Both the position numbers and the translations under genes were made by a program. A stretch of 64,000 nt of DNA from an uncultured Hymenobacter sp. (GTDB taxonomy: Bacteria > Bacteroidota > Bacteroidia > Cytophagales > Hymenobacteraceae). The notes under the pieces are model-generated. The model saw only the letters and a program-made list of their open reading frames with translations, made no database searches and was not told the DNA's origin. Shown piece by piece: positions 27,860 to 35,633 of this stretch; position 1 is the stretch's first letter, and every line of letters starts with the position of its first letter. The stretch is from contig CAJYPK010000005.1 in the NCBI GenBank assembly GCA_913776615.1, forward strand, positions 62,001 to 126,000. Direction: 5' to 3'.

Positions 27860-28849
27860 ATGATGCCGCCTACCCGCTCTCGTGCTATTGCTGGCTCCGA
27901 CATGTTTGCGGACCAATTATCTATCCAGCCGCTCCTGCCCAGCCCGCCTAGCTTTGCTGGGCACCAGACTTTTGCTCTGCGCTCTGCTTGGCTTAAGAAA
28001 GGCCTTGATGCCCTGCGCAGTGATGCTCGGGTTTTTACCGCTGACGATGCGCTCGTGACCTTAGGAGTAGGTAAAAATATGGTGAGCGCCATTCGGCACT
28101 GGTTACTAGCAACTCAGTTAGTTGAAGCTACAGCCGAACGTAGCAGTGAACTGCAAGCCAGTAGCCTCGGTCATTTTCTGCTTTCTGATAACGGCTACGA
28201 CCCCTATTTAGAGGACCCCGCTACCTTATGGTTGTTGCATTGGAACCTGTGTGGGCCCGGCAGCCAAGCATTTACCTGGACTTACGCTTTCAACGTATGG
28301 CGCGAATGGGAGTGGAGCCTGGGCGCCCTCACTGATGCCATTCAGAACGCTGCTCGCGCTGCCAGCAGTAAACCGGCTTCGACTGAAACCGTGGAGCGTG
28401 ATGTGAGCGTGTTCATTCAAACATACGTGGCTCCCAGCGAGCGTGGCCAAAACGCTGAAGACGGCCTCGACTGTCCCCTGCGCGAGCTAGGGTTGCTGCG
28501 TCCCGCCCTCGGCAACCAGCAGCAATACACCTTCGCTGTTGGTCCCAAACCCAGCTTGCCTACGGCCGTTTTCGCGTGGGCCTTGCTCAAGTTTTGGGAT
28601 TGGAAGTATGCGGGCAACACCACCATCGCCGCCCGCGACATTACTTATGCCGAAGGCTCCCCCGGTGTAGTTTTTAAGCTAGATGAGGATTCTACGCTGG
28701 CCTATCTCGACCAGCTTGAAGTCCTCACCAACGGCAACCTGCGCTTCGAGGATACCCCTTTAGTACGCCAGGTAGTACGCACTACCGCTGAACTTCTTAC
28801 CCCCGAAGTGCTTCTTATTCTTCATTATGCGGCTCCGCTAATTGGGTAG
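27860..28849 (+). CDS. DUF4007 protein, first gene of the island defence operon
   Basis: A 329-aa protein. The block FAGHQTFALRSAWLKKGLDAL, followed by DDALVTLGVGKNMVSAIRHWLLATQLVE and SLGHFLLSDNGYDPYLEDPATLWLLHWNL, is the typical DUF4007 sequence. DUF4007 proteins commonly accompany PAPS-reductase-like (DndC-type) proteins in phage-defence loci; their biochemical role is unknown, and the N-terminus looks like a winged-helix DNA-binding unit. ATG 27860 is chosen; an earlier TTG (27803) and a later ATG (27902) are possible. The large ATPase gene starts 17 bp downstream. Confidence 0.85.
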   Translation: MMPPTRSRAIAGSDMFADQLSIQPLLPSPPSFAGHQTFALRSAWLKKGLDALRSDARVFTADDALVTLGVGKNMVSAIRHWLLATQLVEATAERSSELQASSLGHFLLSDNGYDPYLEDPATLWLLHWNLCGPGSQAFTWTYAFNVWREWEWSLGALTDAIQNAARAASSKPASTETVERDVSVFIQTYVAPSERGQNAEDGLDCPLRELGLLRPALGNQQQYTFAVGPKPSLPTAVFAWALLKFWDWKYAGNTTIAARDITYAEGSPGVVFKLDEDSTLAYLDQLEVLTNGNLRFEDTPLVRQVVRTTAELLTPEVLLILHYAAPLIG

Positions 28850-28866
28850 TCGTTTGGTTCATATTC

Positions 28867-31800
28867 ATGTCTGTTTCTCCCACCCGCACGCTTTCTACTA
28901 TTGTATCCGTTCGGCCTCGTTTCGGCCGGTCGGTGCATCTAGAGCGCGACTTGGCGGCCGGCTCCGCCACCAACGGGTACTTCCTCACGACTTCGGCCCT
29001 CGAAGCGCTGCATGGCGTGCTCCGCGCCCATTCTACGCCCACAGACCGCGCCCTCTCCCTCATCGGACCTTATGGGGCTGGCAAAAGTGCTTTCGCTGCT
29101 TTTTTGGCTCGGCTGGTTTCTGAACCTACGTTTCGAAAACGGACTAAGGTACCCGATGACGTACCCCCCGCACCCCAATTGCTACCCGTGCCCATTGTGG
29201 GCTCACGCACTTCTATTGGTCCGGCCCTGCTTACTGCCCTGCGTCATGCTCTTGAAAATGCTCAGGGTGTGCCAGCTATCCCTCAGGCCCTACTAACAGC
29301 TGAGGCCAAGCCCAGTCCGCGTGCCGTAGCTAACGCATACCTGGCTGTTGCCAAAGCGGTATCGGCTGCGGGCCAGCACGCGGGCCTGTTGTTACTGGTC
29401 GATGAAGCTGGCAAGTTTTTGGAATACGCCGCCACCCATCCTCAGTCTGCCGATATTTTTGTGCTTCAAGAGCTGGCCGAAGCCGCCGCCCGTGCCCCGC
29501 AAGGTGCTGCACTGTGGGTGCTCACCATCCTGCACCAAAACGCGGAAGCCTATGCCCATCGTCTCGGCCGCACCCAGCAGGGTGAGTGGGCAAAGGTAGC
29601 CCAGCGCTTCCGCCAGCTGCCGCTCTTCCCCTCCGATGTCGAGCGCATGGACCTCATCGGCCGTGCATTACTGCATGGCCCCGACCTGCACCTCAACGGT
29701 ACCTTATCCCGGCAGCTGGCCCCCGTGCTCGATGCGCCAGTGCGTATGCTGCCCAACGGCCTCGAAGCCCGCTTCCCCGACTTGGCCCGCGCCGCTTACC
29801 CGCTGCACCCTCTTACGCTGCTGGTCGCGCCTGCTCTGTTTCGCCGCGCTGGCCAAAGCCATCGCAGCATCTTCAACTTCCTCGAAGGCCAAGAGAACGG
29901 TGCTCTCGGGCGCTTCCTACACGAGCAGGCCTACGACCCCGAAAATCCCGCTTTCTTTACCCTCGACGGTCTCTTCGATTACAGCCGCGATGTGCTGCTG
30001 GCCCACTACACCGGCCCTAACGCCCGCCCCTGGCTCGAAGCTGTGGAGTTGGTCGAAAGCGACCTAGCCATCAACCCGCCTTTGAGCCCAATGGCCGCCC
30101 GCGTGCTCAAGTGTATCACGCTGCTCAATTGGCTGCGTGAGCCACGCCTGCCTGCTTCCGACGCAGTGCTCGTTGCTGCGCTGGGCTCCGATGCCAAGCG
30201 GGCTATTGAGGAAGAGTTAGTCACCCGTTCTCTCATTGTTTGGAGCCGCGCCCGTCACAGCTATCGCTTGTGGGAAGGGGGTGATGTGGATGTGGAGGCC
30301 GAGTTAACTACAGCCCGCGGTGCCCTGGCTGGCGACGTGCTGCTGGCCGCCGCCACCGACCCCAACCTGTTTCCGCTGCCACGCTTAGTAGCTCGCCGCC
30401 ATGCTTTCCGCACCGGCACTCTGCGCCCGGTATCGGTCGAGGTGCTGCGCCCCGAGGCCTTGGCCGCCCGCGCCGCCCAGCGCCCCACTGAGTTGGCCGT
30501 GTTGCTGTGCCTGGCTCCTAACTCCGCCGCCGAAGCCGAAGCGTTGGCCAATGCCCAGCGTCTAGCCCAGCCCAACCTGCTTGTCGCTGTCGCCCTCGAA
30601 ACTGAGGCCCTACGCGATGCCGCTTACCATCTGGCCGCCGCCCGAGTGGTACTCGACACTGTTCCCGCCATGCTTGGTGACCGCGCCGCTCGGCGCGAAC
30701 TGGCCTTGCGCCGCCACGAGGCCGACACCATTTTCCGCGCCGAGTGGTCGCGCCTGTTCGGCCCCGCCCTTGGGGCCGAAGGATTGGCCGCCGCCGATGC
30801 TGCTACCACATCGGCCACCTGGCTCACCCAGGCCCACGAAATTGAGTTGCCCGATGCCCGGTCTTTCAGCCGCCAACTGTCGGGGTTGGCCGAGGCTACC
30901 TTCCCTAGCACACCTGTGCTGCGCAACGAGTTACTCAACCGCCGCCAACTCTCCTCGGCCGGGGCCGCCGCCCGTGGGGCGCTGGTCAAGGCAATGCTCA
31001 ACCAAGGCGAGCAGGAGCGCTTGGGCTTCACTGGCTTCCCGCCCGAGTACGCTATGTATGCTTCGGTGCTGCACGCCACCGGCTTGCATTACCAAACCGC
31101 CGACGGCTCGTGGGGCTGGCGCAGTCCCGCCGATACCCCCACTGACCGCGCCCATCTCATCCCAGTTTGGCGGGCCATCGAGCGCCTAGTATTTGGGGCC
31201 GTCCGCCCCATTGCACTGCCCGACCTCTACGACCACTTGCGGGCCGCGCCCTACGGTGTGTCTGAGGGTGTGCTGCCAGTGCTGCTAGCTATTTTCCGAC
31301 GTGTGCATCAGGGCGATACTTCGCTCTACCGCGAAGGCAACTTTCTGGCTGAAGAAAAGGATGCCGATTGGGAGTTGCTGCTACGTCGCCCCGATATGTT
31401 TGCGCTCGGCGATAGCAGGGTGCAGGGTGCCCGCCTAGCCGTAGTAGAGCGTATCGCTGGGGCCACTAGTGTCGTGGCCCAATTAGTGCCCGTTGTGCGT
31501 CGCCTTCTCCGAATGCAGGCCAATCTGCCTGAGTATTCGCGCCAAACCCGCCGTCTCGAACCCGCTGCGCTGGCCCTGCGCGAGGCTTTCCAGGAAGCCC
31601 GCTCTCCCGAAAACTTGCTTTTTTACGCCGCGCCCATCGCCCTCGGCCTGCCGCCCTGGCCTGCCGATGCCCCTGCCGACGAGCCGCGTCTCGACCTGTT
31701 TTTCAGTCGCCTTAACGTGGCGCTGCAAGCTTGGAATGAAGCCTTTCCCCAAGTCCGCACCGAAGGCCGCGACCTGCTGCTGCGGGCCTGTGCCTACCCC

Positions 31801-32220
31801 CCCGGTCCCGATGGGTGGGCCGCCCTGCACCAGCAACTGCACAGCCTTGCCGGTTCGCCTCAGCTTCCCGCCATCCTAGTGCCGTTGGCTAGCCGCTGCA
31901 CCAGCCCCGAGCCAGACCAAGACCTTGACCGTGTGCTAGCTCTAGTGGCTAACCGCCCGCCCCAACTCTGGCGTGATGTCGATGTAGCTGCCTTCCCTAG
32001 CCACGCCGTACCCTACGGCCAGGCCCTCCAGGCCCTCACCGTCGGTCCGGCTCCCATCGCGTCGCGTCCAGCTACCAAAGCCCAGCGCAAACAGGTCGAC
32101 CAGTTCGTTGCCCAGCTCGGTGACTTGCTTCCCCCTCCAGCTAGCCGGCCTCCCGTGCATTTATTGCGCACTGCTGTGTTGCAGTGGCTTAAAAAGCTGG
32201 AGCAGGAAGCCGATGAATGA
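28867..32220 (+). CDS. Large P-loop ATPase of the island defence operon, 1117 aa
   Basis: Walker A is GPYGAGKS (residues 67-74) and Walker B is LLLLVDE (174-180), followed by FVLQELAEAAARAPQGAALWVLTILHQ, an AAA+/STAND-like core. The long remainder is helical with Ala/Arg/Leu-rich repeats and no recognised domain. The position directly after a DUF4007 gene and upstream of a PAPS-reductase gene suggests a defence ATPase, perhaps the equivalent of the DNA-acting ATPases in Dnd or BREX systems. It differs from the second big ATPase at 35634. Its stop codon overlaps the next start by 8 bp, showing tight coupling. Confidence 0.75.
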   Translation: MSVSPTRTLSTIVSVRPRFGRSVHLERDLAAGSATNGYFLTTSALEALHGVLRAHSTPTDRALSLIGPYGAGKSAFAAFLARLVSEPTFRKRTKVPDDVPPAPQLLPVPIVGSRTSIGPALLTALRHALENAQGVPAIPQALLTAEAKPSPRAVANAYLAVAKAVSAAGQHAGLLLLVDEAGKFLEYAATHPQSADIFVLQELAEAAARAPQGAALWVLTILHQNAEAYAHRLGRTQQGEWAKVAQRFRQLPLFPSDVERMDLIGRALLHGPDLHLNGTLSRQLAPVLDAPVRMLPNGLEARFPDLARAAYPLHPLTLLVAPALFRRAGQSHRSIFNFLEGQENGALGRFLHEQAYDPENPAFFTLDGLFDYSRDVLLAHYTGPNARPWLEAVELVESDLAINPPLSPMAARVLKCITLLNWLREPRLPASDAVLVAALGSDAKRAIEEELVTRSLIVWSRARHSYRLWEGGDVDVEAELTTARGALAGDVLLAAATDPNLFPLPRLVARRHAFRTGTLRPVSVEVLRPEALAARAAQRPTELAVLLCLAPNSAAEAEALANAQRLAQPNLLVAVALETEALRDAAYHLAAARVVLDTVPAMLGDRAARRELALRRHEADTIFRAEWSRLFGPALGAEGLAAADAATTSATWLTQAHEIELPDARSFSRQLSGLAEATFPSTPVLRNELLNRRQLSSAGAAARGALVKAMLNQGEQERLGFTGFPPEYAMYASVLHATGLHYQTADGSWGWRSPADTPTDRAHLIPVWRAIERLVFGAVRPIALPDLYDHLRAAPYGVSEGVLPVLLAIFRRVHQGDTSLYREGNFLAEEKDADWELLLRRPDMFALGDSRVQGARLAVVERIAGATSVVAQLVPVVRRLLRMQANLPEYSRQTRRLEPAALALREAFQEARSPENLLFYAAPIALGLPPWPADAPADEPRLDLFFSRLNVALQAWNEAFPQVRTEGRDLLLRACAYPPGPDGWAALHQQLHSLAGSPQLPAILVPLASRCTSPEPDQDLDRVLALVANRPPQLWRDVDVAAFPSHAVPYGQALQALTVGPAPIASRPATKAQRKQVDQFVAQLGDLLPPPASRPPVHLLRTAVLQWLKKLEQEADE

Positions 32221-32650
32221 TGGCCCAACCACGCCGGCATCCATGCGCGTAGTTTTTGAATTGTTAATCAAGCGGCGGCCTTTGTCCGTGCAAGCCAAGG
32301 CCTCCAACCTGCAAGCCTGGATAGAAGAGGTCCGCCGCCAAGCCAAAAAACAGTGGAACCGGCCCGCCCCCCTAGCCGATAAAGCCTTTACGCTTACCCT
32401 GGTATTTCTGTACGAATCTGACCCTATCGACGTAGACAACATCATCAAACCGATTCAAGATGCGCTGGTCGGCGTGGTATATCCCGACGACCAACTCCTC
32501 ACCGACGTGTATAGCCACCGCCGTCTTATCAGCGACACTCTCAGCTTTGCTAGCCTGCCACCTACGCTGGCTACCGCCATCAAAAACCAGAAGGAGTGTG
32601 TTTACTTACAAGTAAAGGCTGGCGCCTTACCTCAATCCTTAGTCGTATGA
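32213..32650 (+). CDS. RusA-like Holliday-junction endonuclease
   Basis: A 145-aa protein. The C-terminal segment SDPIDVDNIIKPIQDALVGVVYPDDQLLTDVYSHRR is the RusA signature, in which clustered Asp residues (DPIDVDN and DDQ) coordinate the metal for cutting branched DNA. RusA proteins are usually phage or prophage resolvases; inside a defence operon, a role on branched or phage-replication intermediates is a reasonable inference. The ATG at 32213 overlaps the end of the ATPase gene; the stop codon overlaps the next gene's ATG (ATGA). Confidence 0.85.
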   Translation: MNDGPTTPASMRVVFELLIKRRPLSVQAKASNLQAWIEEVRRQAKKQWNRPAPLADKAFTLTLVFLYESDPIDVDNIIKPIQDALVGVVYPDDQLLTDVYSHRRLISDTLSFASLPPTLATAIKNQKECVYLQVKAGALPQSLVV

Positions 32651-33339
32651 ACGCAGCAGAAAGCTCCACCGTCCTGTCGGCCTATTTGGCCGAGTTGGTT
32701 CACACGTACCAGCAACGCGGCTACCAGGTCTACCGTGAGCCTGGCGAAGTCGTTGCGCACATTCCGTTCGACCTCGGCGGCTACCGCCCCGACCTGCTTG
32801 TGGAAAAAGGCGATGAGCATCTGCTTATTGAGGTGCGCAGCGAACGGTCACCGTTTTCTATCGACCGGTTTCAAGACCTTACCCTGATGGTACGGCAGCA
32901 TCCAGGCTGGCGCTTCTTGGTAGCAACCCCTAACGGCCAGCACCCGGCGCAGCTTTTAGGTGTCACCGACGAATTGCTCTCCTGGCAGGCCGCTCAGCAG
33001 CAAGCTGCTACTGCCCAGCTCTTGCTCAGCCAAGGCCAGCCTGCCGCGGCCGTGCTGGTAGCGTGGGCGGGCCTCGAAGCCCTTTTGCGCCGCCATGCCG
33101 AGCAGGTAGCCCTACCTATCGACCGGCAGTCTAGCCGTACCTTGCTTAACTATCTATACTCGCAGGGTGAAATATCTATCCCGCAGTATGACCAAGCCCT
33201 GGAATTGTCGGCCCTGCGCAATCGGTTGGCCCACGGCTATCAGCCTACCCAGCCCGTCGAGCCGGCTGCTCGCCAGCTCCTGGCCTTGCTCAACGAACTG
33301 CTGCAAGAGTGGTCGGCCGAAGCCCAGCAGGCCGCCTAG
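32647..33339 (+). CDS. PD-(D/E)XK-like nuclease domain fused to a HEPN-like domain
   Basis: A 230-aa protein. N-terminal part: GGYRPDLLVEKGDEHLLIEVRS (PD at 48-49, E-V-R at 62-64) looks like a restriction-endonuclease fold, although the usual Lys of E-x-K is Arg here. C-terminal part (about 130-220): AAAVLVAWAGLEALLRRHAEQ and SALRNRLAHGYQP, with Arg191 and His196 in the R-x4-H spacing of HEPN RNases. It could therefore cut DNA, RNA or both; activity cannot be shown from sequence. Coupled by ATGA overlap to the RusA-like gene; the PAPS-reductase gene follows after 27 bp. Confidence 0.7.
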   Translation: MNAAESSTVLSAYLAELVHTYQQRGYQVYREPGEVVAHIPFDLGGYRPDLLVEKGDEHLLIEVRSERSPFSIDRFQDLTLMVRQHPGWRFLVATPNGQHPAQLLGVTDELLSWQAAQQQAATAQLLLSQGQPAAAVLVAWAGLEALLRRHAEQVALPIDRQSSRTLLNYLYSQGEISIPQYDQALELSALRNRLAHGYQPTQPVEPAARQLLALLNELLQEWSAEAQQAA

Positions 33340-33366
33340 CATCTCCCACATTTGCCCTCTATCTCC

Positions 33367-34197
33367 GTGAATCTCCCCAACTATACCGGCCCGCTTCATC
33401 CCGAAGGCCAAAAGGTGCGCCACATTCTCTGCCTCTCCGGCGGCAAGGATTCTACCGCCCTGGCCCTCTACATGCGCGATAAAGTGCCCGAAATGGAATA
33501 CGCTTTCGCCGATACGGGGGAAGAGTTGCCAGAAACGTATGAGTATCTAGCAATGCTGGAGGCCTATCTAGGTAAATCAATTGTTCGCCTTAACCCAGAC
33601 CGCTTATTTCAACATCACCTAGATATACGTAATGGGTTCTTACCTTCAGGCCGTCAGCGTTGGTGTACCGATTTGCTTAAAATAAAGCCTTTTGAGGCTT
33701 TTGTAGGCGATGATTTGGTATACTCCTATGTGGGTATTCGCGCTGATGAAAACCGCTCCGGTTATATCTCTAGCAAAACCAATATTATTCCCGTGTTGCC
33801 TTTCAAAGATGATGGGTTGGGGTATGAGGAGGTTATGAAAGTGTTGGATGATAGTGGACTAGGGTTGCCGAAATATTATGAGTGGCGCTCCCGTTCTGGC
33901 TGCTACTTCTGCTTCTATCAGCAGCGTAATGAGTGGGTTGGTCTGAAAGAGCGCCATCCTGACTTATTTGAAAAAGCTAAGACCTTCGAACGGTTTGATG
34001 AAGAAACAGGCACTCGTTTCACTTGGAACCAACGGGAAAGCCTCTCGGAATTAGAAGAGCCTGCCCGAATGGCTCAAATCAAAGCTGACCACCAGGCACG
34101 CTTAGAGCGGCAAAAGAACTTTATACCAGCCAATTTGCTCGATATCCTGGGCGAGGATGACGATAGTGATACGGGCTGCTTGATTTGCCATTTGTAG
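33367..34197 (+). CDS. DndC/PAPS-reductase-like sulfurtransferase (BREX type 4 BrxP-like)
   Basis: A 276-aa N-type ATP-pyrophosphatase. The PP-loop is LSGGKDST (residues 23-30), followed by FADTGEELPETYEYL. Cysteines at 100 (RQRWCTDLLKIKP), 179 and 182 (SGCYFC) could hold an Fe-S cluster as in DndC; an extra CLIC pair ends the protein. DndC uses ATP and a cysteine-desulfurase-derived sulfur to put phosphorothioate into DNA. In BREX type 4 a PAPS-reductase gene stands where other types carry a methylase. GTG 33367 is preferred over TTG 33352. The A+T content is visibly higher from about 33540 to 34790 than in the neighbouring genes. Confidence 0.88.
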   Translation: MNLPNYTGPLHPEGQKVRHILCLSGGKDSTALALYMRDKVPEMEYAFADTGEELPETYEYLAMLEAYLGKSIVRLNPDRLFQHHLDIRNGFLPSGRQRWCTDLLKIKPFEAFVGDDLVYSYVGIRADENRSGYISSKTNIIPVLPFKDDGLGYEEVMKVLDDSGLGLPKYYEWRSRSGCYFCFYQQRNEWVGLKERHPDLFEKAKTFERFDEETGTRFTWNQRESLSELEEPARMAQIKADHQARLERQKNFIPANLLDILGEDDDSDTGCLICHL

Positions 34198-34210
34198 GAA
34201 GTAGAAGAAT

Positions 34211-35032
34211 ATGGAATCTACTGAAAAAGTAGCGCTTAGTTACCATCGGGGATTTGGGTTGGTAAGATCCGCAGTTTCTGCTGTATTGCGCTCATTTGGT
34301 GATGGTAATACCCGTGCACAAGCAGAAGGAGAATTGACATTGGGGCCTGACCAATTTACCGCTGCTATGAACTATAGCGAGCGTAGTGGACTAACAGCCC
34401 TCGGCAAGCCTACCGCTTTTGGTTTAGCTGTACTCGAACATGATGCTATCTTATCTGAGCAGGCCACGCAGTGGGCAATGCACTATTTTCTGTCGAATCC
34501 CGCACTTAATGCCCCCAACTACTGGGCGATGCTGACGCTTAATAATTTGTCATTATTAGGCCAGGTTAATCAAGCTAGAATAACTGAGGCTATTACTGAT
34601 TATTCACAAGAGGTTTCTGGTTGGGAGCCATCAGACAGAACAGTGAAATCTGGAGCAACGGCTTACTTGAGTACTTATGGAAAAGAAGAGGGTTTAGGTT
34701 CGTTGGGAATATTAGAAGATGTTGGAGGCCGTAGTCAATATACTGTCCGTCAGCCTCGTGCATTATCAGCTGGCGCTTTTGCCTGCTTGCTAGCCGATTA
34801 CTGGCAGCGCCATTGGCCCGACCGCTCCGACGTGTTGCTAGAACAAGCAACCCAGGGCGAACTAGCCCGCGTGCTGCTGCTCAGCGAAAACAAGGTGAAT
34901 GACCTGCTTGGCTCCCTGGCGGCGCCCGACCTGGCCCTGGTAAAGCGCCAGCGCAAGCACACGCCTTACCAGGTTATCCGGCAACCTGGCCTCGACGCGG
35001 CCACCCTCTGGGAAACTCACCTCTACCGCTAA
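34211..35032 (+). CDS. Divergent DUF4007-like protein, second copy in the operon
   Basis: A 273-aa protein. It follows the same scheme as the first DUF4007 protein: an N-terminal block with His, Phe and Arg (LSYHRGFGLVRSAVSAVLRSF), a winged-helix-like unit, then AFGLAVLEHDAILSEQATQWAMHYFLS in the place of the SLGHFLLSD...PATLWLLHWNL block. Sequence identity is low. It begins 13 bp after the PAPS-reductase gene, so the pair probably works together. The first about 190 codons are A+T-rich and the last 80 GC-rich, as if the gene were a mosaic. Confidence 0.6.
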   Translation: MESTEKVALSYHRGFGLVRSAVSAVLRSFGDGNTRAQAEGELTLGPDQFTAAMNYSERSGLTALGKPTAFGLAVLEHDAILSEQATQWAMHYFLSNPALNAPNYWAMLTLNNLSLLGQVNQARITEAITDYSQEVSGWEPSDRTVKSGATAYLSTYGKEEGLGSLGILEDVGGRSQYTVRQPRALSAGAFACLLADYWQRHWPDRSDVLLEQATQGELARVLLLSENKVNDLLGSLAAPDLALVKRQRKHTPYQVIRQPGLDAATLWETHLYR

Positions 35033-35050
35033 GCTCGCCGCGCCGCCCCC

Positions 35051-35563
35051 ATGCCTGTTGCCGATTCTTTCCTGTCTGCCAATTGGCTCGGTGATGAGCC
35101 GGCCTTCGACTGCGCTACCGTGCCCGCAGCCGTGCGGTCGTTTGCCCATGCCTTTACCACCGACAGCATTGGCCGGCGCACTGGCGTGCTCTGGCTGTCG
35201 CCCGCGGCGTATGAGGCCAGCCCCCAGTGGGCCACGCATTGCCTCGGCCTAGTGTCTCGGCACCTAGGCCGCGAGGTAGCAAATGCTTGCGAGGCCCAGG
35301 GCACGCAGCGGGTACCCGCTACCGCTTCCGCGCTGCTCCGGCATGTGTATGCTGGCCACACCGCTGCCACCTGGCTTTGGGGCCTCGATGGGTTGCTCAC
35401 GTACTTGCCCCCCGTCGAGCGCGAAGTCTTTTGGGCTTCCCTCTTCGACCTGCGCCAGCGCCCCCCGTTGCTACTAGCCCTCCCGCAGACCTACCACGAG
35501 TTTGGTCCCACTGACCCCGACCGCTGGCTGCAAGCCGAGCCGCTGCGTGGGTTAGAAGTGTAG
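35051..35563 (+). CDS. Orphan protein of the defence operon, 170 aa
   Basis: I do not recognise this family. The protein starts MPVADSFLSANWLGDEP, has no signal peptide or membrane helix, and has a central segment rich in His and Trp (HVYAGHTAATWLWGLDGLLTYLPPVEREVFW) and the late HEFGPTDPDRW. It has no known nuclease motif. It lies between the DUF4007-like gene (18 bp) and the BrxC-like ATPase gene (70 bp) on the same strand, so it is likely part of the system. A BrxA/BrxB-like small helper is one possibility, but no similarity is visible. Confidence 0.6.
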   Translation: MPVADSFLSANWLGDEPAFDCATVPAAVRSFAHAFTTDSIGRRTGVLWLSPAAYEASPQWATHCLGLVSRHLGREVANACEAQGTQRVPATASALLRHVYAGHTAATWLWGLDGLLTYLPPVEREVFWASLFDLRQRPPLLLALPQTYHEFGPTDPDRWLQAEPLRGLEV

Positions 35564-35633
35564 CAAAGCCGTGAAAACCCAGCTTACCAAAGTCCTCCTT
35601 TCTTAGTAATAACCCGCCCGCCCGCCTGCCTGT

